64,000 nt of DNA from Cenococcum geophilum 1.58 (lineage: Eukaryota; Ascomycota; Dothideomycetes; Gloniales; Gloniaceae): positions 62,001-126,000 of the forward strand of contig KV748233.1 of the NCBI GenBank assembly GCA_001692895.1, in the 5' to 3' direction. This document shows positions 34,150-44,791 of the stretch, piece by piece. The notes beneath the pieces are model-generated. The model made no database searches. It had not been told where the DNA came from and saw nothing but the letters and a program-made list of their open reading frames with translations. The translations under genes and the position numbers were made by a program. Each line of letters opens with the position of its first letter. The first letter of the stretch is position 1.

Positions 34150-35997
34150 ATGACAAAGGCCTGCACAGTATGTTCCAAATCCTTCGCCAGCGAACAAGCC
34201 TTGCAAGCGCACATGAACGCCACTAAGCACAATGCTCGTGCGAATCTTCAACGACAATCAGAATCACCAAAAGCCGACCTTCAATTCTATTGTGGCATGT
34301 GCGAGAAAGCCTTCGCGGAGAAAGCCTATTTGCAACAACACATGTCCTACCATGTCATGCCTCTGCTTTCTTTCAAATGCAGCAAATGCCAGAAGTTTTT
34401 TCCCACCTCGGAAGCACTACAACAGCATCCGAACGCCTCTTCTCCTTGCGTTGGTCTCTCTGGGAAGCAACAGGCTCCTCCTGCGAACCCAAACCCCGCA
34501 GCCAGTACTTCTTACAGTTGTTCTATCTGCGCTCAGTCATTTAATAATCCTAAAGCCTTGAAGCAACATTCCAAATCTTGCTGCAACGTTTCCTATAATT
34601 GTGAAGACTGCACGGAAGTCTTCAGAAGCCAAGATGCTCTCAACAGTCATATCCGAGCTATTCACAGCGTTCCAAGAGCGTCCCAGTCGTATGATCGTAT
34701 CGAGAGCAAGACGATATTCAAGCCCCCAGGAGCTTTGAATGCTCATAAAGGGTCATCCGTGAAAGCCCCGGTTTCTCCTTACAGTTGCTTCGCGTGCGCC
34801 AAGTTTTTCAAGAGCGAAACAGAAGCACAAAAGCATATGGCCGAGGTTCATGGCGTATGTTCATCTGCACCACGAAATAATCTACAGCATAGGCCCAGTA
34901 TTATGCGTGGTCCTCCTGCGAAGAGCGCCAATTTTGGCCGCATAGGTAGGACTGAAGAAGTAAGGCAGCAACCGACTACCTTACATCGATATCCAGCGAG
35001 TTCTCTGACTTTTGCTAATGCATCTCTTGCCCGCCCTCAAACTCAGAACCTTTCTCCTCCCCAAGTTCGGCCACCAGTCTCCAATTATCCGGAGAAACCA
35101 TCTACAGCTTTACATCAAACAAACAATCTGATTGCGGTTCGGGTATCACAACTCCAGTTGCCTGAGGAACCTGTATACGCCAGTTCGGGTGAAATCATAT
35201 ACAGCAAGAATAAGTGGACCGGCATCCCAGTACCGCAACAGGAAACTGCACTCTCCTTGCTAACACAACGCTGCCATCTCCCCAAGTTTCTACAGAAGAT
35301 TGAATATTTGCCGAGCCCATACAATGATGAGGAACCTTTGGATGACCAAGAAGGAGTGCAGAACTTCGAGCGTTCTCCTTCTTCCAACAATCCAAAACGC
35401 AAAGCAATTGTCCTCTCTTCTCACAAAGCTATCATCTCGGGTGACAAGAGCGAAATTTTACTTCTTTCGGCAATTGACTATATCACGGGCGAGGTTTTGA
35501 TCAGTCATCTGGTTCTTCCTGACGGGCAAGTCGATGATTGGCGCTCATCAACTACAGGAATCACACTGTCTGTAATGACTGATGTTATAAAGAAAGGCTT
35601 CGCGGTGCTGAATGGATGGAGAGCAGCTCGCGAGGCACTGTGGCTACTAATAGATTCCGATACCGTTCTGGTAGGCCATACACTCCGCCACGATTTAGAC
35701 GCTTTGCGAATGATACACGGGTGCGGTGTAGATGTGGCTATTTTGGCGCAGAAATCGACAGGCGGAACCCTCAGCAAGCGGTACACGGAACTCGACAATC
35801 TATGCCGAGAGCTTCTGAAAGTCGAATTCCAGGCTCGCAGCGAGAGGGGGCTGGATTGTCTTGAGATGGCGTTTGCAACTAGAGAGCTCGTGCTGTGGAG
35901 TATCAACAACGAAGCAAACCTGGCTGCTTGGGCCAAGCAGAAATATAAAGATCAACAGAGACATGGAGCTCGTGGAAATGGCGCGAAAGGAAACTGA
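34150..35997 (+). CDS. Six-C2H2-finger protein with degenerate REX4-like exonuclease domain
   Basis: A single exon of 615 residues. The N-terminal 240 residues hold six C2H2-type fingers: CTVCSKSF..., FYCGMCEKAF..., FKCSKCQKFF..., YSCSICAQSF..., YNCEDCTEVF..., and YSCFACAKFF...; several end in variant His/Cys spacing. A Ser/Pro-rich linker follows. Residues of about 415-590 align by eye with the REX4-type DEDDh 3'-5' exonuclease fold: GDKSEILLLSAIDYITGEVL, GWRAAREALW, LVGHTLRHDLDALRMIHG, and GLDCLEMAFATRE. The family's motif I Asp-x-Glu (normally in a DCEM context) reads SSHK here, and the motif III His is Leu. Only the motif II Asp and the last Asp remain. It is probably a non-catalytic nucleic-acid-binding paralogue. 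The frame is intact over 1.85 kb, so it is under constraint or recent. Confidence 0.85.
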   Translation: MTKACTVCSKSFASEQALQAHMNATKHNARANLQRQSESPKADLQFYCGMCEKAFAEKAYLQQHMSYHVMPLLSFKCSKCQKFFPTSEALQQHPNASSPCVGLSGKQQAPPANPNPAASTSYSCSICAQSFNNPKALKQHSKSCCNVSYNCEDCTEVFRSQDALNSHIRAIHSVPRASQSYDRIESKTIFKPPGALNAHKGSSVKAPVSPYSCFACAKFFKSETEAQKHMAEVHGVCSSAPRNNLQHRPSIMRGPPAKSANFGRIGRTEEVRQQPTTLHRYPASSLTFANASLARPQTQNLSPPQVRPPVSNYPEKPSTALHQTNNLIAVRVSQLQLPEEPVYASSGEIIYSKNKWTGIPVPQQETALSLLTQRCHLPKFLQKIEYLPSPYNDEEPLDDQEGVQNFERSPSSNNPKRKAIVLSSHKAIISGDKSEILLLSAIDYITGEVLISHLVLPDGQVDDWRSSTTGITLSVMTDVIKKGFAVLNGWRAAREALWLLIDSDTVLVGHTLRHDLDALRMIHGCGVDVAILAQKSTGGTLSKRYTELDNLCRELLKVEFQARSERGLDCLEMAFATRELVLWSINNEANLAAWAKQKYKDQQRHGARGNGAKGN

Positions 35998-36533
35998 TTT
36001 GGAGAAAGCTTGGTCAATGGGTAGCCTCGGGAATCAGGAGCCAGAGAGAACAGTTGCAGATAATTCTCTTGACTCTCTCAATTCCCCACTTAGCAACCGA
36101 GACACGAGGAGTTAGGAGGTAATTGGAGATGACCTTCCTACGCGTTGGCAAAATCTTGTAATTACATAAGATACTCTGCTCACATTGGAGGTATGTAATG
36201 ATGGGATTGCTGGCGCTTCTGTGGTTGGTTTTATGAGGGTTTAGGTTTCTTTTCCCCGGATCTGTGCTAGGTCTGTAATAATATGGACGGTGTATTAGCG
36301 GCTCACTGGGTAGAATTTCCGGCATTTGCCAGAACTCATTGAGGGCTACTCAATCGCGTAAGTTATTCACACACAGGATCTCGCTACGGTTAGAATCACG
36401 GTAGTTTGTCCTTTGTAGGTGCTTTTGACTATGCCACAGCTATGTCGCAAAGTTAGAAGGGCCTTTAGACATTATATGCCCAGTATGCTCGATGTAGTAT
36501 ATGCTGCCGTTCAAAGGTAACCTCAAGGCCATT
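35998..36533. other. Convergent intergenic region
   Basis: About 540 bp between the ends of the zinc-finger gene (+) and the phosphatase gene (-). No gene was seen. Confidence 0.5.
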
Positions 36534-37617
36534 TCACCTCTTTTTTTCCTCGGTTTCTTCGGCATTCTCTGCCACATCGACCATAAATGCACCGCCTAGC
36601 AAGATTGCAGGCTCTTTAATATCGTGGTGCTCGTAACTAGTTGCCAGTCAACACTCTCGTCCCTAATTAATGGCAATATCTCGAGTGTTCTGCATCTCCT
36701 CGTGGAACTCGGACCACTCACCTTAGCGTCCCAACACCACCTGCTTCTAATATTAGTGATGGATTATCCGATATGTTCTTGCCAATCCACCGTGCCGCGA
36801 ATGCTCGTAGAATATGACCATGAGCCACGATTAAAACGTCCCAAGGCCCGGCTTCCTTCCGCGGCTTCCCGATTGCAGAGCCGTGAAATCGCGTTCGAAT
36901 ATCAGCAATAATGCGGTCAAGGCGGCGGGTTACATCCTCTGGGGACCTAAAGAATCGATCTTGCATCAGCACTCCATCCGCGGAAACCCGAGCCTCTAGT
37001 CTCGTCACTGGATCTACGAAACATTTCACCCAACGAGAAGAGGCAGCTCACTCTCCGCCCTCGCATCCATCCCTCCAAATATCCCAGTCTTCATTTAACC
37101 CCTTTTCCTTCCTCCTCTGCCTTATCACCGCCGACGTCAGCCCCTCGTAGTCGCCATAGTCCCATTCACGCACATCTTCTGTGACCTCAACCTTCGCACT
37201 CGTCCGCACATCCGCGTCCTCGTCTCCGCGCTTGGTCTGCCACGGCATGGGGTCGGGACAGCCGAGTGAGAGCAGCTCGAGGGTGCGCTGGGCGCGGCGG
37301 CGGGGGGAGACGTAGCTGTTGCATTGCCGGGCCGATTTAGCAAAGACTTTCAACACGGTGCCTAAATGAAGCGGGAAGGGTGGTTCGGTTGGAAACCGTG
37401 CAATTGGTACGGGGGGAGGGGAGAGCGGAGCAGCTTACATGTGCGCCAGATTCTTCGGCACAATCAGCCGGTCATCGCCCACCAGCGCCTTGCCCGTCGC
37501 GCGCACTCGCTTCTCGCCGTTCGCGGTGAGTGGCAGCTCTGTCGTGCCGGTGTGTCGGCCGTTGAGTGACCATTCTGTTTCGCCGTGACGGATGACGAAG
37601 ACGCGGGGTGTGGTCAT
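36534..37617 (-). CDS. Histidine phosphatase family protein, SHB17-like (sedoheptulose-1,7-bisphosphatase)
   Basis: Predicted cytosolic sugar-bisphosphate phosphatase of the phosphoglycerate-mutase superfamily. Yeast Shb17 removes the C1 phosphate of sedoheptulose-1,7-bisphosphate for riboneogenesis. Four exons, 37617-37439, 37315-37052, 36946-36722 and 36636-36534, with introns of 123, 105 and 85 bp, encode 256 residues. Features: VFVIRHGETEWS with the phospho-accepting His, NLAH | IYVSPRRRAQRTL across intron 1, REWDYGDYEG, IWRDGCEGGE | SPEDVTRRL across intron 2, VAHGHILRAFAARW with the second catalytic His, and GGVGTL | SYEHHDIKEPA across intron 3. These landmarks match Shb17 point for point. 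Reading through intron 3 would give a falsely truncated protein. Confidence 0.88.
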
Positions 37618-37750
37618 TGCAACACCATGTACAGGGGGTTGAGATGGATAAATGAGGCCAATTGGGCGATGTGGTTTATTTAATCAGGAATTGGCCAGAG
37701 AAACGAAGGAGTAATGACGAGGCGGTGTTTATAGAGTAAGGGTAAGCTGT

Positions 37751-38132
37751 GGTATCCTTTGCACCGATGGCGTCCTATAAAATGTGGCCCGTGCACGCAG
37801 TCAAGAACATCAAAACTTTCTTGCGCACGCTATGGACAAAAAAGTTAGCAAGATGCCTGCACCCACCTCTCCCTACCTAAATTTGTATACGCACGCATAA
37901 ATGCACTTATACGGCTTATAGTAATTAATTTAGTCGTTATTTTAAGGAGTATATAGGCGAGATATAGTGGTAATGGGTGCATTCATGCGTGCGTATACAA
38001 ATTTAGGGTAGGTGCGGGCATCTCGCGTATTTTCGCAGTCCTGGTAATGCGGCAGAACGACTTACCGCCTATATATAATTGGTGCGCACGGGCTACCTTT
38101 TATAGGACGTTATTATCGGTGCAAGGGATAAA
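37751..38132. mobile_element. Hairpin MITE flanked by TA (Tc1/mariner-like target)
   Basis: Long inverted arms start TCCTTTGCACCGATGGCGTC on the left (from 37755) and TCCCTTGCACCGATAATAACG on the right (complement from 38128). Both are bounded by TA (37753-37754, 38129-38130). The arms resume with TAAATTTGTATACGCACGCATAAATGCA at the centre and its mirror (about 37876-37905 and 37979-38010), so most of the element can fold into one hairpin. There is no coding capacity. The TA duplication suggests mobilisation by a Tc1/mariner/pogo transposase; this is inferred. The feature bounds include a few flanking bases. Confidence 0.7.
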
Positions 38133-39301
38133 TAAAACGCTTTAGGGGCTTCGCGGATCTCCAGCGATGACGATCTGGCGGGATGTTGAAATGCCCCACC
38201 ATGCCAAGCATCACGGCGACTTGACTGCTTTTGTGTGGTCAGTCAGCCTTGTTTAAGCTTGGTAAGCCATTGTAATAGCTGATACATCGAATTGCGCTTT
38301 TTTTTTTCACAAAGATATTTTCTAATGCAAAGTGCAACCTCTTTATCCAAGAGCGGAATATCCCTTGCAACGTCAAAATGGGCCCTCAGGTTATCGATAA
38401 GAACTAACAAATTAGATTAGCTGAATCTGGTGCCTGTTCTTAGAAATAGAAGGCTGGTAATATTTATAATATACTACACAAAATTAATATATAACGTCCG
38501 TCCCTACGTCGCAAAACCCACCGTACCGGAAAATATGAGGGGTACTTTGACTTTAAGCAACTATAACTCTGCGCACATGTCGTGCTTCACTATAATTATA
38601 TATAAATCGTATACTGTAGCTACTCTGCAATATTCGAGACCCTTTATATCTATAAATTACGCTCGCATTGTCGCCTTCGCGCCTTGTTCGCAGAGAGCCT
38701 CCTTTTAGGGCGTAATAATGTCCCTTTACTACAGCACCACCATTAAGCTCTTACCACTTACAAAACTCATAACAGGGTCTTATCCGAGCCTAAGAACTTC
38801 GTTACGATGTTGGGAAGTCATCATTAGCCTTGTGTCTACTATGGTACGCAAATTTATGCAAGGTCGCCACGCGGGTCAGTACCTCTAATTAAAGCGATCA
38901 CTAATTCCGGCTAGTGCAAAACGACTCCGCACATTCCACGTGATATCCAGGAAGTAATTTACTTACGTCAATCAACCAACCTCAGCCATGCGTCTGGTCA
39001 ATCAACTCAACTCTCTGAAAATGGCTACAGAATTCGCCACCTTACAAGGGTCTATCCAGAGTGGGCCGGCCGTCCTCCCTGCTAGCGTGATCGAGGCGTT
39101 CGTCTGCCTCTGGCCGGACTCAAGTGGCAAATATTTAACACGTAATTCTGCATGTGGAAATCTTGTCACTTGATCTAAAGTATGCTCGAAGCTTCGCTGT
39201 GGCAAATTAGCAAGCTATATATTCGTGCTGATCCCCGGCCCTCTATAAAATAGAGAGAATAATAAAATATAGTAAGTAATCATGATATAAATGTTCTGGC
39301 C
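38133..39301. other. AT-rich accessory intergenic region
   Basis: 1.17 kb without a supported gene. A 92-codon open frame at 38430-38708 has no family features and lies in AT-rich sequence that may be mildly RIP-affected. An inverted-repeat arm shared with 43145-43214 lies at 39037-39104. Confidence 0.4.
39037..39104 (-). repeat. Inverted repeat arm, left of the HNWD gene
   Basis: The complement of this segment matches 43145-43214 over about 70 bp (roughly 80% by eye), including the exact core CGCTAGCAGGGAGGACGGCC and TTGTAAGGTGG. The two arms face each other across the HET-NACHT-WD40 gene. Confidence 0.65.
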
Positions 39302-42300
39302 TTAGAATGTGTTAAGCTCGTTAAGCTCAACTTTGCATATCCATACCCTTCCAGTTCTAACACCAGTACCAATCATCTTCTCTGATACCACTGAACATGA
39401 TGGTCGATACTCTAAGGGTAGCCATATTATGTTCTCTGAATTGTATGTTATCCATACACCATCTGCGCTTAAGGCTAGGCCTTGATATTGAGGACTCTGA
39501 GGTTCTAAATGGGATAGAAGGGGTCTCGAACCTAATAGAGCGCTAATTTCAATAGTGCCAATATCCGTTTGAAGATATAAGTCAGTGATGTCAAATGAGA
39601 TGCGGAAGAGTGCCTGGCCAATGATGAGCGTCTGGAGGCAGTCGCCACTGCTCGCATCCCAGATCTTGACCGTCTTGTCGGCCGACGCTGACGCTAGCCT
39701 GGCCGAGTCGTGGGAGAAGGCTACTGACCTGACCCAATCGCTATGGCCCTCGAGCGTCTGGAGGCAGTCGCCGCTGCTTGCATCCCAGACCTTAACCGTC
39801 TTGTCGTCCGACGCTGACGCTAGCCTGGCCGAGTCGTGGGAGAAGGCTACTGACCTGACGTAATCGCTATGGCCCTCGAGCGTCTGGAGGCAGTCGCCGC
39901 TGCTTGCATCCCAGATCTTAACCGTCTTGTCGTCCGACGCTGACGCTAGCCTGGCCGAGTCGTGGGAGAAGGCTACTGACCTGACGTAATCGCTATGGCC
40001 CTCGAGCGTCTGGAGGCAGTCGCCGCTGCTTGCATCCCAGATCTTAACCGTCTTGTCGCCGACGCTGACGCTAGCCTGGCCGAGTCGTGGGAGAAGGCTA
40101 CTGACCTGACCTCATCGCTATGGCCCTCGAGCGTCTGGAGGCAGTCGCCGCTGCTTGCATCCCGACGCTGACGCTAGCCTGGCCGAGTCGTGGGAGAAGG
40201 CTACTGACCAGACCCAATCGCTATGGCCCTCGAGCGTCTGGAGGCAGGCACTCCATTGATCCCCTATAGCTGGCTTTATTGAGATCCACTTTGGTTCTTC
40301 CCCCTTAAAATAACTCCTTATAAGGCTACGGTCTGGACTAAATATAAGTGCAGATGCGTATGCTTGAAGAGGGCTGTTCTGTATCGCCTGAATGTGATAC
40401 ATAATAAACAGGCGCGCATCTTGAAGAAGTTTTATAAAGCTAGGTGCATCTGCTCTTCTCTAGGTTATATTAGCATATATTATATAGAGCGTTGCTACTT
40501 TAGTAGTTACCTGGGCTAAAGCGTTAAGTTTCGCCATTGCAAGCACACCCTCTGACATGCTTCTACAGAGGCTTAGAGCCTCGAGCCAGTGAAGGTATTT
40601 CTTTCTTATGAAATTCTCGATAACGCCTCTGTCCTGAGAGCCGATCCCGTGATTTGCAAAGGAGTTGGGATTCCAGTTACAGAGGTGATCGACCCAATAG
40701 ATACTCGAGTAGCGTAACGCCGCTAACGGGTCTGGGTTTGGCTGTTTCACCCGCTCAATAGGGCAGCCTAAGGCACCTAACCTGTAGATGTCTCGTCGCA
40801 AAGTCCTAGACATAACCTTAAGTGATCTTGAGAAGATTTCATGGTGGGTCTCTTCCTTCCCAGAAGGATAGATCTCATTGGATACCTTTTCGACCAAAAA
40901 GTCCTTCACTGACTGATGAACGAAGGAGACGGTGTGTTCCCGAAGTGTCAGAAAGGATCCACAAAGCCCTATAATCTCCGCCAGAGCTTTGTAACTACCA
41001 GAACTTCGAGCAGGCATATCGACGAATGACGCCAACTCGTCCAATGTGACGGGGCGGTACACAGCCGAAATAAGAGCCAGTATACTTTTGCAGAGCTTAG
41101 CATATTTTAAACTGCAGATCTGGTCCAGCATCCGCTTGTACAGGGGATGGAGTCCAGGTGGAAATGTCATCGACGTTTCTTCAGCATCCCATCCGGGGAT
41201 ATCAGCGAGTTCTTGGCACACCAAGGCCACCCAGAGGAAGGTGCCATTTGCGTTTGACAACAAGTAACGCTGGACAGCGTCCCGCGTATCATTGTCGTAT
41301 TCATTTTCCTTCGCCAACTGATCAACCTTGCACTGGATGTACGAGGTAACAGCTGCAGATACAGATTTTTCATTCAGCTCAAGACACAGTCTGGTTCCCT
41401 GTGTCGCAGTATTAAGTTTCTTCTCGATGCTCGGCCAGTTGCGGCTAGAGACTATCCACTTGACACGAGGAGATGTAGTCGTCTTCTTGACGATAAAGTC
41501 TGACAGTTTCGGCAAGTCTGTTACGCATTCGTCGAGCGCATCGACAATTAAATAGGTGCTGTTCAAGTTCGGGTCTTGTAGAACGTTGGTGAAGATCTCA
41601 GACAAAGCGACCCAGGCATTCGAGTCCTCGAAGAGGGCTTTTCCGGCGCTATCATACTTCTTCCGTACATGCGAAATGAGAGATGGCTGTTGGTTAACAA
41701 GTAAGTAGAGGAGGCCTCGAAGCACAGCCGTGGCGGTGTTGATTCGCGAGTCCGTGGCCTGGCAGAAGAAGTACGACAAAAGATGTGTTTTGGCCGTCGA
41801 CTTCTTCAGCTCGTTAATAATGCCGCAAAGCAGCATAGTCTTGCCCTTGCCAGGATCGCCCTTAATCCATAGTAGTCGGCTCTGCTGGTTGTCACGCCAT
41901 TGTTGGAAGTCGGAATTTTCGAGAATCCAGCGGTATGAGTCTTTCAGTAAGCCGTCCTTGGTGTCCTCAATACGCTTCTTATCATCACGGGGATCAGTAA
42001 GGTGTAACTCTTGGACACATTTTTCCCGCTTGTCGATCACCTCCCGGAGCCGCTTGAATGCATTGGTCGCCCCTTCGCCGTAGAAAAGAGGTATTTTGAC
42101 GTCGAAAATGCCTAGTAATGAGTACACTTTATCTTCTGCAACCGATGTTTGGCGGCGTTCTATCCATAAAAATCGCTCATCCACACTGAACTGAGACAAA
42201 GGGGCTCCTTGAAGCGCTGAGGCAGGAACACCCGTTATCTCTTGAATTTGTTGCTTTAGAGAACTCCTGTCACTAAGTCGCTTGCGTTCGCGAGAGAAGA

Positions 42301-42763
42301 ATTCAACCGAATAAGGGGCAAGAAGCTCTTGGAGTGTCCAACCCCGAGTAAACCATTTGCTTTTCCAAAAATCCGAGTCCCACGACTGTGGATTAAACTC
42401 ATTGTTGGTGCCGAAGGGGGGGCTGGGGACGTCCGATAAATAGACGTAGCATCGAGTCGCGTTGCGGTACCAGCGATACATGGAGTTGATAGCCTGGGAG
42501 AGTTCGGCGTGATTTGCCTTGTTAATGCAACAGGTGTCGATCCAAAAGTATTGTAAGGCATCTAGTCCCGCCTGTTCTCCACAGAACCGGATCTTCACAT
42601 AGCCAGGCTTATCCTTGCCAGTACCATTCATCAGGTCTTCGAAGGTGACCTCCTCGGCGTCCGCTCCCCATGTATGCGAAAGTATCGCATAGGGAGGAAT
42701 GGCCCCGTCGCCAAACTGAGTAAGACTGAAATCGCCAGTGTCGCTGCGTCGCAAAAGGCGCAT
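39302..42763 (-). pseudogene. HET-NACHT-WD40 (HNWD / het-d/e-like) gene with broken WD40 array
   Basis: NLR-like STAND protein of the fungal non-self recognition (heterokaryon incompatibility) class. Exon 1 (42763-40511, 751 codons) has an N-terminal HET domain (YAILSHTWG, FWIDTCCINK, WFTRGWTLQELLAP) and a NACHT NTPase with P-loop GDPGKGKT near 41850, LIVDALDEC and WIVSSRNWPS. A 51-bp intron (GTAACT...ACCTAG) joins QRRADAPSFIKLLQDARLF, then the linker IKPAIGDQWSACLQTL and five WD40 units of 42 residues. The original frame runs to a TAA at 39302 with a C-terminal domain (WITYNSENIIWLPLEY...GRVWICKVELNEL). A 23-bp deletion in WD unit 1 and a 1-bp deletion in unit 2 shift the frame, and a TAG at 40118 stops translation after 864 residues. 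It is either a pseudogene or an allele producing a WD-less protein. Confidence 0.88.
39626..40240 (-). repeat. High-identity 126-bp WD40 repeat array
   Basis: The anchor GAGCGTCTGGAGGCAG recurs at about 39626, 39752, 39878, 40004, 40129 and 40232. Spacings are 126, 126, 126, 125 and 103 bp. Intact units are nearly identical at the DNA level, the hallmark of concerted evolution in HNWD genes. The 125- and 103-bp units carry the 1-bp and 23-bp deletions; together they remove 24 bp, which restores the frame downstream. Confidence 0.9.
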
Positions 42764-43509
42764 CGCTTCGCATGGAGCTGGACGGGGGCAAGCGGTAGGG
42801 ATGGATCTCGGTCGGGTTTAAACGTAGCAGCCTAACTGAAGAGATGAGCAGCGCAACTCGCTCGTCCGATGAGAATATCAGTCCTAGCTACTAATGTTAG
42901 CGAGCATGTAGGAAGATTGGACGCTGAGCTATACTGAGGAATTGCATCTAAAAGCGAGACAGCGCCAGGCTGCTGGGATCTAATTCCGCTATGCGTTAGT
43001 TTTTGAGGGAGTTAATAAGCCCAGCTCGAGGCGGAGGAGGCTGATCGCACAGCCCACAGTGTGGCGCGGTAATGCTGAGAGGCACTGCAGCAGGAGGCGA
43101 ATTTGCAAACGACTGACTGATTATGCTTATATCTTGAGAAGTGGACGAACACCTTAATGACGCTAGCAGGGAGGACGGCCGACCCGCTCCGGCCACAGGG
43201 TTGTAAGGTGGAGGTTGCTCTGCGACGACGAAATCTTTTGAAAGAGGAGGATATTCATCCCGGACATTCTTTTAATCAAATCCTGGTCCTTCGTTTAGCT
43301 AGTTCCCGCTGCAAGGCGGCCCCTGCGGCCCACCAAACGAAGCCCCAGAGCCCCGATAGCTGCTTCGACCCCTAAACGCGTATCAGCAACACCACCTCTA
43401 GACCCGCCAGCAGCTCCACTAAGATGTATAAAGAAACCGAGCGCGAAGGTGCAAGAGGCCTAGCAGTTGCTAAGGACACAAGCCGCTTAAAGATTAGTAT
43501 AGTTTAATG
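42764..43509. other. HNWD upstream region to edge of transposon nest
   Basis: 750 bp of normal composition (CpA and TpG common) containing the HNWD promoter and the right inverted-repeat arm. No gene was seen. The composition changes just inside the Ngaro-type element that starts at 43510. Confidence 0.5.
43145..43214 (+). repeat. Inverted repeat arm, right of the HNWD gene
   Basis: Partner of 39037-39104 in opposite orientation. Shared blocks are CGCTAGCAGGGAGGACGGCC and TTGTAAGGTGG. The arms are about 4.1 kb apart. Confidence 0.65.
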
Positions 43510-43613
43510 GACATGTCTATGTGGCTAAGCGAGCACTGCAGCAGCACCCCTACATCTCAGCAACACTAACATCATCAACATTCACAAAATTGAGCCTTGC
43601 TTGCTTGCTTTCC
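43510..43613 (+). repeat. Ngaro copy A, repeat A1
   Basis: 104-bp repeat starting GACATGTCTATGTGGCTAAG and ending TTGCTTGCTTTCC. Unlike the other A repeats it keeps most CpA sites (GCAGCAGCACCCC, AACATCATCAACATTCAC), so this outer end was almost untouched by RIP. Confidence 0.85.
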
Positions 43614-44581
43614 ATATTAGTCTCATTTAAGAGCTAATGCCTTATTTACTTAATTTCTAATAATTAATTATTGCTGTTAATAACTTAACAACCTATATAC
43701 TTATCTAAACCTTTATAAATTATCCGTAAAAACCTTAAAAACTTAACTAATAATAATACACTTAACGAGCTAAACTCCTTAGAGGTTACCTACTAGTCTC
43801 CCTTACCTTCCCCTATACCTTTAGGCGATACGCCAGCATCACAGTCTCTATCCTCTATAATGGCGCCTCTCTCTATAGCTTAACGTAAGACTTTAGCCGC
43901 TAAAAAAGCCGAAAAATGGCTTTAGTAACTATATAAGGAGGACCTAAGGATTAGAAGAGCTTAGGTAAAGAAGGTTAAGGACTAGGCAACTAACCGGAAA
44001 ATAAGACTCCTTTAGGAATAGGAGGACTGTACCGAAATACTACGTATCTAAAAAGAATAGGAAGATTGGGCGACTAAACTCTATATATTAAGCCTTGCTA
44101 TAGTAATAATAAGATTAGCTATAGTAGTATTATCCTTAACCCTAATTAATAAACTAGGTAAGTTACTCCTATTTATAGCTAATATTCTAAATACCCTTTT
44201 CCCTGGCGTCCCGAATAAAGAGATACTTAAGGTATTTTAGGGTGCTTTTTTACCTAATAACCTCTTTTACCTCTAGATATACTAGCTCTAGTCTAAGCCT
44301 TAGAATAATATCCTTATTATTAACAGCGTCCTTTCTATAAGACTAAAAGAAGGGATAATAAAGAACTACCTATCCATTAAAGTATAGGTAGAGGGCTTTC
44401 TTAACTATATAATAATTTTAATCGTTATATATAAGAATCTTTTAGTAGATCTTATTCCCTAAATACTTACCTTCTATAATTAAGTTATCTAGCTATCTAC
44501 CACCTACTAAATTGCTCCCTTAATAACTATAGCCTTAGAGTACCACTTTATAGTTATTTAAAAGAACTAGTTAGAGCTAGC

Positions 44582-44791
44582 TGTAACGGCGCTATCGCAC
44601 GTTACCTGCCAAATTCTGCCATATTCTGCCGACCTATAATTGGCCCGCCTAAAGCTAGCGCCTTAGCGGCTTACCCTATATATTTATTTATATTGGTCCT
44701 AGCAACCCCTTTTCCTTCTCTTTAGCTTAGTATCTTCGTAATATAGCATTCATTTAAGCTTCGGTTTAGAGGCATTTATTTAAGCCGTAAT
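44582..44791 (+). repeat. Chromovirus 5' LTR
   Basis: 210 bp, TGTAACGGCGCTATCG to AAGCCGTAATA. It retains CpA/TpG in TTCTGCCATATTCTGCC, so it is less mutated than the interior. Confidence 0.92.

Noticed and set aside
36718..37029. Short phosphatase ending at GGVGTLR
   Set aside because: That stop comes from reading into the third intron. Splicing at 36722/36636 restores the conserved C-terminus SYEHHDIKEPA.
43510..43613. A1 repeat as a solo LTR
   Set aside because: The four copies follow the A1-B1-A2-B2 order with fixed spacing, which an LTR element would not give.
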